Virus record (IMG/VR): IMGVR_UViG_3300010157_000114
Span: 1-41,316 of that record
Length of the DNA stretch: 41,316 nucleotides
Direction: 5' to 3' (one strand)
From: a virus
Shown: piece by piece, positions 1-6,310 of the stretch
Position numbering within the stretch: position 1 is the stretch's first letter
Layout: each line of letters opens with the position of its first letter
Made by a program: the position numbers and the translations under genes
Notes under the pieces: model-generated
Seen by the model: only the letters and a program-made list of their open reading frames with translations
What the model was told of the DNA's origin: nothing
Databases searched by the model: none

Positions 1-32
1 CCGCAGTCGCGCAGACGGCAGCCGCGGTGGGG
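1..32. repeat. Terminal inverted repeat, left copy
   Basis: These 32 bases are the exact reverse complement of 41194-41225. The similarity continues imperfectly inward to about position 55 (15 further exact bases beyond a 9-base patch with 5 mismatches). It lies inside the start of a small gene present at both ends. The contig probably stopped here because the repeat continues outward. Confidence 0.9.
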
Positions 33-53
33 AGGCGTTAGGTGCGTGGGCAT
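1..53 (-). CDS. Start of a small Cys-rich protein, cut by the left edge (copy L)
   Basis: The ATG is at 53-51 and the frame stays open to the window edge, giving 17 complete residues that begin MPTHLTPPHRGCRLRDC. It overlaps the end of the 77-residue gene (stop at 40-38) in another frame, so translation may be coupled. The same N-terminus, with one Pro/Arg difference, starts at 41173 on the + strand. The DNA differs mainly at synonymous positions, which supports both as real coding sequence. Function is unknown; the Cys spacing seen in the right copy suggests a metal-binding protein. Confidence 0.5.
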   Translation of the reverse strand, partial: MPTHLTPPHRGCRLRDC

Positions 54-271
54 GGGGCGAGGGCGAGCTTTGCGGAAGCAATCTGGTTTTCGATTTCCGC
101 GATATAGGCGATGCGCTTCGCAACCTGCGCGGATGCGGCAGGCAGCTCGTTCGCGCGGGAGGAATCCATCGCTATCAGGTCGCGACAGCATTCTTCGCCA
201 AGCAACGCCATGCGCTGAGAGGATTTCCATTCAATGAGCTTTTTGATGTAGGAGAGTTTCGTCTTGTTCAT
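38..271 (-). CDS. Hypothetical 77-residue protein
   Basis: An unrecognised small protein beginning MNKTKLSYIKKLIEWKSSQR, with a helical, charged N-terminus, a CC pair near residue 28 and a second helix-prone half. No known domain is visible. It has its own promoter candidate just upstream (279-306), whose -10 box lies 7 nt from the ATG, so the mRNA may be leaderless. The stop codon overlaps the ATG of the partial gene at 53. It belongs to the leftward block with the replication-type protein but is separated from it by about 70 bp. Confidence 0.65.
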   Translation of the reverse strand: MNKTKLSYIKKLIEWKSSQRMALLGEECCRDLIAMDSSRANELPAASAQVAKRIAYIAEIENQIASAKLALAPCPRT

Positions 272-278
272 GGGGTCG

Positions 279-306
279 AATGTAGCGGGCTGCGTCCGTG
301 CGTCAA
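279..306 (-). promoter_or_regulatory. Leaderless-type sigma70 promoter for the 77-residue gene
   Basis: On the - strand, TTGACG (306-301) is followed by 16 nt and TACATT (284-279), then 7 nt to the ATG at 271. An A/T-rich stretch (307-330) lies just upstream of the -35 box, like an UP element. The expected transcription start would fall at or within a base or two of the ATG. The arrangement matches the other start-codon-proximal promoters in this window. Confidence 0.5.
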
Positions 307-341
307 TGCCTTTTTTAATTTTATTTTGTGGGGGGTGACTC

Positions 342-1067
342 TCACGGCTTGCAGGCGTTGGTTCTTTCCATTTTCACGTCCAGCGCGGTGACGTAGCTGC
401 GCCAGTCACGAATGGGAATCCATTTGTTGAGCGCGGGTCGCCAGTGGTGCCACTTCCGATCGCAAAGGTCTGAGTAAAGATTTTCCCGAAATTCATCCAC
501 GTTTTTCAGAGGCTCGGAAGCCACGAATGAATCAAACTCGCGCTGAGACGGGTAGTCCGGCACCTTCATCGTTTTGAGCTTGTCCTCTTTCGTCCGCATG
601 TCTGGCTTCCACGTTGTCGGAATTTCTTCAAAAATATTCCCGTCGGCATCGCCGATGTCCTCTTCAGACTTCTTCAGACTCTCTTTTGCATCGGATGGTA
701 CATCTTTAAGCTGGTACCTCTTAGTAGCGGCTTTCACCGTAGCCGGTGGGAACCGTAGCGGTTTTTTTCCGCTACGGTCAAAAAGGACGTAGCGAGTGGA
801 GGAAAACATGCCGCCTCGCCGCGTTTTGATTTTCTCGATGTAGCCGGAATACTCCAATTCTTTCAGGTGTTTCTGAACGCTTTCCCGGTGCCTGTCCATG
901 TGCCGCGCGAGCGTGTTCAGTGACGGGAACGGCATTTCGCACTCAGGGCCGACGTAGCCCTTGATGATGATGTAGAGCAACCGCGCCTCGACTGAGAGGG
1001 ACGTGTCGCGCACGAAACTGTTTTCAATCGGGAAGCGCCATTCGGCTTTTTGGGTGACGGTGTTCAT
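342..1067 (-). CDS. Winged-helix replication-type protein
   Basis: A 241-residue protein. Residues about 25-95 look like a winged-helix domain of the kind found in phage and plasmid replication initiators: an SLNTLARHMDRHRESVQKHL recognition-type segment followed by ELEYSGYI and a basic wing. The middle (about 110-170) is charged and probably disordered. The C-terminus, with two Trp-rich segments (WHHWRPALNKW, IPIRDW), resembles the C-terminal domain of phage replication proteins. I chose the ATG at 1067 because it overlaps the stop of the upstream gene as ATGA. The frame is open for 78 codons further upstream but has no support there. Replication initiation or host-range control is inferred. 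Confidence 0.7.
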   Translation of the reverse strand: MNTVTQKAEWRFPIENSFVRDTSLSVEARLLYIIIKGYVGPECEMPFPSLNTLARHMDRHRESVQKHLKELEYSGYIEKIKTRRGGMFSSTRYVLFDRSGKKPLRFPPATVKAATKRYQLKDVPSDAKESLKKSEEDIGDADGNIFEEIPTTWKPDMRTKEDKLKTMKVPDYPSQREFDSFVASEPLKNVDEFRENLYSDLCDRKWHHWRPALNKWIPIRDWRSYVTALDVKMERTNACKP

Positions 1068-1330
1068 TTCGCGCCCTCGATTATTGCGGTGAAGCGCGAG
1101 ATCCACGCGATGCGATTTTGCCGAGTTTTCGCGCCGGTCGGATTTGCGGCTGCGTTTTGTTCCACCCACTTGGTATTCACTCGGAACATCCGATCCAATT
1201 CGCGAAGGCAAAGCTCCTTTTCTGTCATTTCGCGGCGAGGGATTTCTTGCTGGCACCGTGGGCACGCCTTCCATGTTCCCGGCAGTTTCGCCCCGCAGCA
1301 CTCAAAGGCGTTTCGTTTGTATTCGTTCAT
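1064..1330 (-). CDS. Small zinc-ribbon protein
   Basis: An 88-residue protein beginning MNEYKRNAFECCGAKL. A CC and a CPRC pair about a dozen residues apart suggest a zinc ribbon in the first 30 residues; the rest is helical and charged. A longer frame upstream (to 1567) exists, but its extra residues look like out-of-frame translation, and the ATG at 1330 has a purine-rich GGAAGG about 14 nt upstream. That element is buried in a strong hairpin (1343-1390). The gene overlaps the winged-helix gene by four bases, so the two are probably cotranslated. Function unknown. Confidence 0.65.
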   Translation of the reverse strand: MNEYKRNAFECCGAKLPGTWKACPRCQQEIPRREMTEKELCLRELDRMFRVNTKWVEQNAAANPTGAKTRQNRIAWISRFTAIIEGAK

Positions 1331-1342
1331 GTTTGCAAAGTT

Positions 1343-1390
1343 GCCTTCCCTGTGTCGCACCCTTGGCGAATACCAAGGCACAGGGAAGGC
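1343..1390 (-). promoter_or_regulatory. Long hairpin in the leader of the zinc-ribbon gene
   Basis: The arms 1343-1354 (GCCTTCCCTGTG) and 1379-1390 are perfect 12-bp reverse complements. Inside is a second 6-bp stem (1361-1366 with 1373-1378) with a 6-nt loop. In the leftward mRNA the 3' arm contains the only Shine-Dalgarno-like bases before the ATG at 1330, so the stem could control translation. It lacks a U-tract, so it is not a classical terminator. A role as a cos or origin feature is possible. Confidence 0.65.
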
Positions 1391-1681
1391 GATGAAAAGA
1401 CTTTTGAGCCGGTGCGAATCGGCGCGTCGCCGTGATTGGCAACGCGGGGAGTATTGCACCCGCGCGGAACGCTGGCAAGGGGATTCTGCCCCGCGCCGAC
1501 ATTCGGCAAGGGCGCGCGTTGAAATCGTGCAAGCGGCTTTTCGTCGCGCTGCGTAGCTGCCCCGCAAGTCAGCACTTTACGCACGGCCTGAAAATACTTT
1601 GAGAAAATGCTTGCGTCTTTTCAACGCGGCCCTAGCTTGGCTCCAACGCAAGGCACCACGCCGAACGAACAACCCGACAAA
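1391..1681. other. Divergent intergenic region
   Basis: About 290 bp between the leftward block and the first rightward gene. I see no convincing gene here: frames on both strands are short or lack starts. The base composition is GC-rich with several short G/C inverted repeats (for example a CGCGGGG / CCCCGCG pair). Rightward transcription probably starts here. An A/T-richer patch lies at 1590-1625, but I could not fix a -35/-10 pair. Being upstream of the terminase genes, it is also a reasonable place for a cos site. Confidence 0.4.
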
Positions 1682-1882
1682 ATGAAACTCCAATCCTACT
1701 GCAAATTCTTCCAGACCAAAGACGGCGCAATGCAATTCATGCGCCTGCAAAACCGCGCCGCTGCCAGCGCAGGAAATCGCCGCGACGTGCTGTGCGTCAC
1801 AGACGGCCCGAGCGACAACTTCGCCGTGGTGGACTTGAAAACGGCAATCGAACTCGGCAACGGATATTCTTGGGAAGCCTAA
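1682..1882 (+). CDS. Hypothetical 66-residue protein
   Basis: It begins MKLQSYCKFFQTKDGAMQF and ends near AIELGNGYSWEA. I do not recognise a family. The C-terminal part, with hydrophobic residues alternating with charged ones, suggests a small alpha/beta fold. A start 25 codons upstream (1607) is possible, but that extension reads through an A/C-rich leader typical of this genome. It opens the rightward run of small genes leading to the terminase. Confidence 0.6.
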   Translation: MKLQSYCKFFQTKDGAMQFMRLQNRAAASAGNRRDVLCVTDGPSDNFAVVDLKTAIELGNGYSWEA

Positions 1883-1901
1883 TCCCTCACCACTTCATCA
1901 A

Positions 1902-2111
1902 ATGAAATTCGCATCACCAAAACACACGCGGCAGGAAATCGTCTCTCTCACGGCGCAATTCGGATATACGTTTGAAAAAGCCCGCCTCGTCGTTCTGAAA
2001 TATCGCAAGGCATGGCGCGAGCACGCAACGTATCGCGCCGCCATCGACAACCAGATTGCGGCATGGGCCGAAAAGCACGGCACGCGCCCCGTCATGTATT
2101 CAGTCGCCTAA
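1902..2111 (+). CDS. Hypothetical 69-residue protein
   Basis: An unrecognised, basic and helical protein (KYRKAWREHATYRAAIDNQI in the middle). It may be DNA-binding, but no motif is certain. Its leader is C/A-rich (1883-1901), lacks a Shine-Dalgarno sequence and nearly repeats the leader of the next gene. It sits among small genes just upstream of the terminase. Confidence 0.6.
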   Translation: MKFASPKHTRQEIVSLTAQFGYTFEKARLVVLKYRKAWREHATYRAAIDNQIAAWAEKHGTRPVMYSVA

Positions 2112-2129
2112 CCCCTCACCACTCCATCC

Positions 2130-2330
2130 ATGCCCACCGACTCCCTTATCGTTTCCGCCCTGATTGACGCCATGACCCGCCGCGAGGCGTCCGGCGACCT
2201 CTACTCAGCCCGCGACGTGCTCTCAGTGCTGCGCGGTGCCGCCGATGTTCACGACCCGGCGCTGGCCGCCAAGATCGGCGCGTATCTGAACGAATCCCGC
2301 GCGGCGCACATTGCGCTGATTTGCCGATGA
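2130..2330 (+). CDS. Hypothetical 66-residue protein
   Basis: An Ala-rich, mostly helical protein (MPTDSLIVSALIDAMTRREA at the start). No domain is recognised. The leader at 2112-2129 is C/A-rich and nearly the same as the leader before 1902. The stop codon TGA overlaps the ATG of the next gene (ATGA at 2327), which points to translational coupling towards the terminase genes. Confidence 0.6.
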   Translation: MPTDSLIVSALIDAMTRREASGDLYSARDVLSVLRGAADVHDPALAAKIGAYLNESRAAHIALICR

Positions 2331-2491
2331 CACACGGCGGCAAACGTCCCGGCAGTGGCCGCAAGCGCAAGCCGCGCCCCGTGGCGCTGTGTATGCGCCT
2401 CTCTCCGGAACTGCACGCCGCATGGCTGGCGCGCAAGGGCAACATCAGCGGGCCGAAACTTTTGAAACACCTACTCGAAAATGGCCGCTAA
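2327..2491 (+). CDS. Small basic protein with GGKRPGSGRK motif
   Basis: A 54-residue protein starting MTHGGKRPGSGRKRKPRPVA. This Gly/Lys/Arg N-terminal motif is common in small phage DNA-binding proteins, often encoded near terminase genes. After it comes a short segment (VALCMRLSPELHAAWLARKG) that looks like a ribbon-helix-helix or small HTH core. It overlaps the upstream gene by four bases and the downstream gene by eleven. A role in DNA recognition before packaging, or in regulation, is inferred. Confidence 0.65.
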   Translation: MTHGGKRPGSGRKRKPRPVALCMRLSPELHAAWLARKGNISGPKLLKHLLENGR

Positions 2492-3002
2492 AAAGAAGCC
2501 CGATGCCGCGCCGGATGCCGTGCAAGAACTCGCCGCGCCTGCGGTGCTCAAACGGCTGCAAATGTCCGCTGCAAAGTTCGCCGCGCAGGAGGACGACGCC
2601 GAGGCACGGCTTGACGCGCTCCGCTCGCTATCGCCAAACGCTGCCGAGACGCAGGAAAACAAAGGCGCGATTGCCCGCGCTGAGTGCGACCTACTGAACG
2701 CGCGGGACAACTTCAACAAGACGGCCAAGGCGCTTTTGAATTACGACCGAGGCGTTGCCATCGAGCGCAAAGAGGGAGAGAAGGCCAGCATCGAAGAATG
2801 CCGGGAGTGGATAAAGCACATTCTCGACTGTGTTCAAATCGCGCATCAAAAGTGCCGAATCACGATGGCGCAGGCAGCAGCAAAAGCGAATTCGCCGGAG
2901 GACTTTGTTGCTGCCACGGATGGCGCATTCAGCGCGGAGGTCAAAAACGCGATTAGCTCCGCGCTGGAGGACGGTGTGTTGCCGAAGTTTATTGGCGCAT
3001 GA
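2481..3002 (+). CDS. Putative terminase small subunit
   Basis: A 173-residue helical protein with a Lys-rich start (MAAKKKPDAAPDAV) and long charged helices through residues 15-110. It lies directly before the terminase large subunit and overlaps it as ATGA at 2999. I assign it as the small subunit, which binds the packaging site and loads the motor, mainly from position, size and helical character. I cannot see a clear Nu1-type HTH, so the sequence family remains open. Confidence 0.55.
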   Translation: MAAKKKPDAAPDAVQELAAPAVLKRLQMSAAKFAAQEDDAEARLDALRSLSPNAAETQENKGAIARAECDLLNARDNFNKTAKALLNYDRGVAIERKEGEKASIEECREWIKHILDCVQIAHQKCRITMAQAAAKANSPEDFVAATDGAFSAEVKNAISSALEDGVLPKFIGA

Positions 3003-4828
3003 GCACGCTTTCGTTCGCCGCAGAGAGCATCGTTTTCGAGAAGCTATCACTCTACACCGGCAAGTTTCAAATCGAGCACTACAAGCGCCTGCGTGCCCCG
3101 CTCGCTGCCAATGACGATATCCGCACGAAACGGCTCGTCATGCTCGCGGCGGCGGGCTGTATGAAAACCGTCGCACTGCAAATTTGCATCGCGCACCACA
3201 TCGCGCGCGTCGGCGGAGACTGCAAATTCTTCGCTCAGAATGACGACAAGGGCGACACATGGAGCCAAGATCGCGGACAGCCTTTCATCCTCCCGATTCC
3301 AGAATGCAAGCGGCTGCTCAAAATGAGCATCACGGAACGCGGGCGAGTCACAAAATCGAAGTGGTATTTTCGGAATTGCACGTTTCACATTTCCGGCCCG
3401 TCGAAAGCGCAACGGCAGACCGACCAACTCCAGACCGTGTGGATTGACGAGGCGCATTTGCCGGATTCGTTCGAGGACGGCGCGCTCAAGGAAATCGAGG
3501 ACCGAATCCAAAGCGCGGGCTGGCTAGGCAAGGCAGTCTACGGCACCACGGCACCGGATGACGGGCGCGAGATTGCACAGTTCTTTCTTGCCGGGCCGCA
3601 GAATGAGTATCACTGGAAATGCCCCAAGTGCGCGAAGCTCATTTGGCCGCTTTGGAGGGAAGTGACGCCGACGCAAAAGCACGCAGTGGAGGTCTATGGG
3701 AAGGACGTTTTTCTTTGGGATGAGACACCGGACAAGAAGCCGATTGTCGAATCCATCCGCGCGCGTTGCCCTCACTGCGAGGCGATATTTCACGACACGA
3801 CACAGGATCGGGAATCGCTGTGTGGCGATGATTACGTGCCGATGAACCCGAACCCGCAGCCGGGCACGGACTCGTATCGGTGGAACGTGTTTTCGGTGCC
3901 GGAGCTTGAATGGAAATCCACGCTGCAAAAATACGTCGAGGCCATCGAGTATGCTTTGCTCGGCAATCTGGACGTGATGGAGAATTTCGTGAAGAAGCAG
4001 ATTTGCGGAATCTGGACGCCGACGATGCCATCGCTCGGCGATGCCAAGGGCAATCGCGACTACCGGCTCGGCGACGTGTGGCAGCCGGGGGGTGAGACAT
4101 TGCGTGTCCTATCCTGCGACCCGCAGGCAGGCAAGGCCGGCGAGCCAGCGCACCGGCACGCGCTCGTCACCGAATGGGACAGACAGGGCAACTCTCGGCG
4201 CGTATGCTACCGGCGAATTGACACGGCGGCACAGCTTCACGAAATGGCCGCTGAGTTTGGCGTGCGCGAGGGCGTGCATGGCTCGCATTGGCCGTGCGTC
4301 ATAGTGGACTCAGGCCACGAACCGCGCCGCACGTTCCGCGAGTGCAGTCAATTCAACTGGCTGGCGTTCAAGGGCAGCGACCTTCAACAGTTTCACGTCA
4401 TTCACGACAAGGATGGGCGCACCGCGACGACGCCGATGCCATACTCCGACCCAGAGGCGCAGTCAGGCGTTGTCGGCGAAGCCCTGCCAAAGCGCATGGG
4501 AGCCAAGCGCGGGCGTTTGCCGGATGGATGGGCGTATTGCCTCACCGGGCACAATCCAGAGCTTTACAGCTACCTTTACGCGCTCATCACGGGCGCGAGT
4601 GGTCGTTACTTCGGCATCGCGATTGACATGCCGGAGTGCTACGTCAAGAATCAACCTGGCTTCATGCCCGTTCTTGAAGCTGACAAAAAGACGGCGACGG
4701 TGAAGCGGATTATTTTTAGGCGCATACGAGATGACCATTATTGGGATCTCGAAATTCTCGCTTTGGTTCTGGCTATCAGGAGCGGATTTTTCCCGCTGGC
4801 GAAACTTTCCGAAAACAACCCCGTATGA
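2999..4828 (+). CDS. Terminase large subunit, GpA family
   Basis: A 609-residue packaging motor that translocates DNA into the prohead and cuts it. Residues 50-58 hold a deviant P-loop (AAAGCMKTV), as is usual for GpA-type terminases. Residues 147-151 are the Walker B motif VWIDE. Two Cys pairs, CPKC at 208-211 and CPHC at 257-260, form the zinc ribbon typical of this family. The C-terminal half, from about 365 (LSCDPQAGK, D374), is the nuclease domain. Length is normal for the family. It overlaps its neighbours by four bases on both sides. GpA terminases usually act on cos sites, so a cos-type genome is likely. Confidence 0.93.
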   Translation: MSTLSFAAESIVFEKLSLYTGKFQIEHYKRLRAPLAANDDIRTKRLVMLAAAGCMKTVALQICIAHHIARVGGDCKFFAQNDDKGDTWSQDRGQPFILPIPECKRLLKMSITERGRVTKSKWYFRNCTFHISGPSKAQRQTDQLQTVWIDEAHLPDSFEDGALKEIEDRIQSAGWLGKAVYGTTAPDDGREIAQFFLAGPQNEYHWKCPKCAKLIWPLWREVTPTQKHAVEVYGKDVFLWDETPDKKPIVESIRARCPHCEAIFHDTTQDRESLCGDDYVPMNPNPQPGTDSYRWNVFSVPELEWKSTLQKYVEAIEYALLGNLDVMENFVKKQICGIWTPTMPSLGDAKGNRDYRLGDVWQPGGETLRVLSCDPQAGKAGEPAHRHALVTEWDRQGNSRRVCYRRIDTAAQLHEMAAEFGVREGVHGSHWPCVIVDSGHEPRRTFRECSQFNWLAFKGSDLQQFHVIHDKDGRTATTPMPYSDPEAQSGVVGEALPKRMGAKRGRLPDGWAYCLTGHNPELYSYLYALITGASGRYFGIAIDMPECYVKNQPGFMPVLEADKKTATVKRIIFRRIRDDHYWDLEILALVLAIRSGFFPLAKLSENNPV

Positions 4829-5004
4829 AAACCGCACCAATTATTATTGGAATCCTGCTAATCGCTTTGTCTTTTGCATTTCATAGGTGGGGAGTGCAAA
4901 AATGGACTTTTTACAGTTGGAAGACATTTTGGTTGGCATTCTTCTTACCTCAGATGATTTTGCTGGCTGGAATCCTACTCATTCAAAGCGTCTGCGAAAA
5001 ATGA
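4825..5004 (+). CDS. Small protein with two membrane segments
   Basis: A 59-residue protein with two hydrophobic stretches, about residues 4-20 and 35-55, separated by an aromatic, basic loop (HRWGVQKWTFYSWK). The start is fixed by an ATGA overlap with the terminase stop, and its own stop overlaps the next ATG in the same way. It lies beside a glycosyltransferase-like gene. An inner-membrane role such as superinfection exclusion or partnering the transferase is possible but unproven. Confidence 0.65.
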   Translation: MKTAPIIIGILLIALSFAFHRWGVQKWTFYSWKTFWLAFFLPQMILLAGILLIQSVCEK

Positions 5005-5849
5005 CCATCACCGAAATAAACGTCCCAAACCACATGAGCAACCCGACCGACCTGAAACCGAATCCGAATCCCGTAGGCCGATGCGAGATATTCATTGTCT
5101 CGTATTGGAAAGATTTTCCTTGGCTGGAATTGTGTCTCAAATCCATTCAAAAATTCTGCCGGGGATTTTCCGGAGTGACAGTCGCGATTCCCTCGCGCGA
5201 TTTGGAAGATGCCGCAAACCGATTCGGTCAAACAGTGATGGACACTTGCGGCTGGATTAAATTCAAAGACTATGACGAGGCAGAAGGAAAGGGCATGGTG
5301 CAGCATATGGAGATCATGGCCCGCGCCGATGAGTTTGTCCCGCACGGCACGGAATACGTGTTGCATCACGACAGCGACGGCATCTTCAACGTGCCGACAA
5401 CGCCGGAGGATTTATTCCGGCACGACAAGCCGGTGTACCTTTACCGCACATGGGAGTCACTGACCGGGCATGATGGCGTCGTGAGCGATTGCGCGCAGTG
5501 GCGCGAGCCGACAGACGCGCAGCTTGGATTTGCCAGCGAGGTTTATTCAATGTGTACCAACACGCAGATGATGCCGATTTGGTTCTATCAGCATTACCGA
5601 CACTGCCTCGAATCGGTTCACGGCGACTTGCACAAATACTTCATCAGCGGGAAAAACAGCTTTCCACAGGACAGAACCGATTTTAATGCAATGGGCGCAT
5701 TCGCTCACAAACGCTGGCACGGCGCGTTTGCATGGTATGATGTGGAGAATGGCCAGCCGCACCCGCGCGACCCCAAAAAAGCATTTTGGAGTCACGGTTC
5801 CATCACCCCAGAAATCCGCGCCGAAATCGAGTCCATCCTTTCGGTTTGA
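5001..5849 (+). CDS. GT-A type glycosyltransferase-like protein (1 of 3)
   Basis: A 282-residue protein. The core starts near residue 28 with CEIFIVSYWKDFPWLELCL, a typical first strand and helix of a GT-A nucleotide-sugar fold. It carries a DxD-like metal site at D124-S-D126 in YVLHHDSDGIF. The C-terminal part is rich in Trp, His and Tyr. The ATG at 5001 overlaps the upstream stop as ATGA; an in-frame ATG at 5034 would still leave the core intact. It probably transfers a sugar to a virion protein or to a host surface glycan. The substrate is not visible from sequence. Confidence 0.7.
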   Translation: MTITEINVPNHMSNPTDLKPNPNPVGRCEIFIVSYWKDFPWLELCLKSIQKFCRGFSGVTVAIPSRDLEDAANRFGQTVMDTCGWIKFKDYDEAEGKGMVQHMEIMARADEFVPHGTEYVLHHDSDGIFNVPTTPEDLFRHDKPVYLYRTWESLTGHDGVVSDCAQWREPTDAQLGFASEVYSMCTNTQMMPIWFYQHYRHCLESVHGDLHKYFISGKNSFPQDRTDFNAMGAFAHKRWHGAFAWYDVENGQPHPRDPKKAFWSHGSITPEIRAEIESILSV

Positions 5850-5874
5850 CACTTGCGACTAAAACGGTTAAACG
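5846..5874 (+). promoter_or_regulatory. Leaderless-type promoter before the 56-residue gene
   Basis: TTGACA (5846-5851), 17 nt, TAAACG (5869-5874), then 6 nt to the ATG at 5881. The -35 box overlaps the stop codon of the glycosyltransferase gene. The expected transcription start coincides with the ATG. The spacing is identical to the promoter at 30965-30993. A motif AACGGTTAAACGC over the -10 box resembles the palindrome at 10072-10086. Confidence 0.6.
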
Positions 5875-5880
5875 CACGCA

Positions 5881-6051
5881 ATGCCATACTTCATTCCAGA
5901 AAACCGCCGAGAAGATGCCTCAGAATACATCCGCGAGCGCAGGGATGATGAAAAGAAATTCGTGAAGGAAATCGAATCGCGCATCAAAAAAGCGGACATC
6001 AAAAACCCTACTTGGGATGATGCACTTCGCGCAATACTAGGACAGATTTAA
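5881..6051 (+). CDS. Hypothetical 56-residue protein
   Basis: A short charged, helical protein (MPYFIPENRREDASEYIRER at the start) ending in LRAILGQI. No family is recognised. It directly precedes the gpW-like gene by one base. Its own promoter candidate, whose -10 box ends 6 nt before the ATG, suggests that it starts a new head-gene transcript and is made from a leaderless mRNA. Confidence 0.6.
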   Translation: MPYFIPENRREDASEYIRERRDDEKKFVKEIESRIKKADIKNPTWDDALRAILGQI

Positions 6052-6052
6052 C

Positions 6053-6310
6053 ATGCCATCACCGGGATTAGAATTTCGCTCATTCACCGCTGCCGAACTC
6101 GCGTCGGCGCTCACGACCGCCAAGGCGCGACTCGTCGCAGGAGACTGGACATCGGTGAGCGGCGGCGCGAAAAGCGGCACCAAGACGACGATGACGCCGC
6201 AGGAAATGATCTGCGCAATCACCGCCGAAATGCGATTCCGTGGGCTGCTCGCGCCGCTGGCGAATGTGGTTTATTCTGACTTCCGCACCTCTCAACTTGA
6301 TGGCTTCTAA
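6053..6310 (+). CDS. gpW-like head-tail joining protein
   Basis: An 85-residue protein with a helix-strand-helix pattern: FTAAELASALTTAKARLVAG, then a polar beta region (about 32-48), then MTPQEMICAITAEMRFRGLL. This order and the position between terminase and portal match lambda gpW, which seals the packaged head under the portal. The C-terminal 20 residues are extra. It overlaps the portal gene by 11 bases. The family assignment rests on pattern and context. Confidence 0.55.
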   Translation: MPSPGLEFRSFTAAELASALTTAKARLVAGDWTSVSGGAKSGTKTTMTPQEMICAITAEMRFRGLLAPLANVVYSDFRTSQLDGF

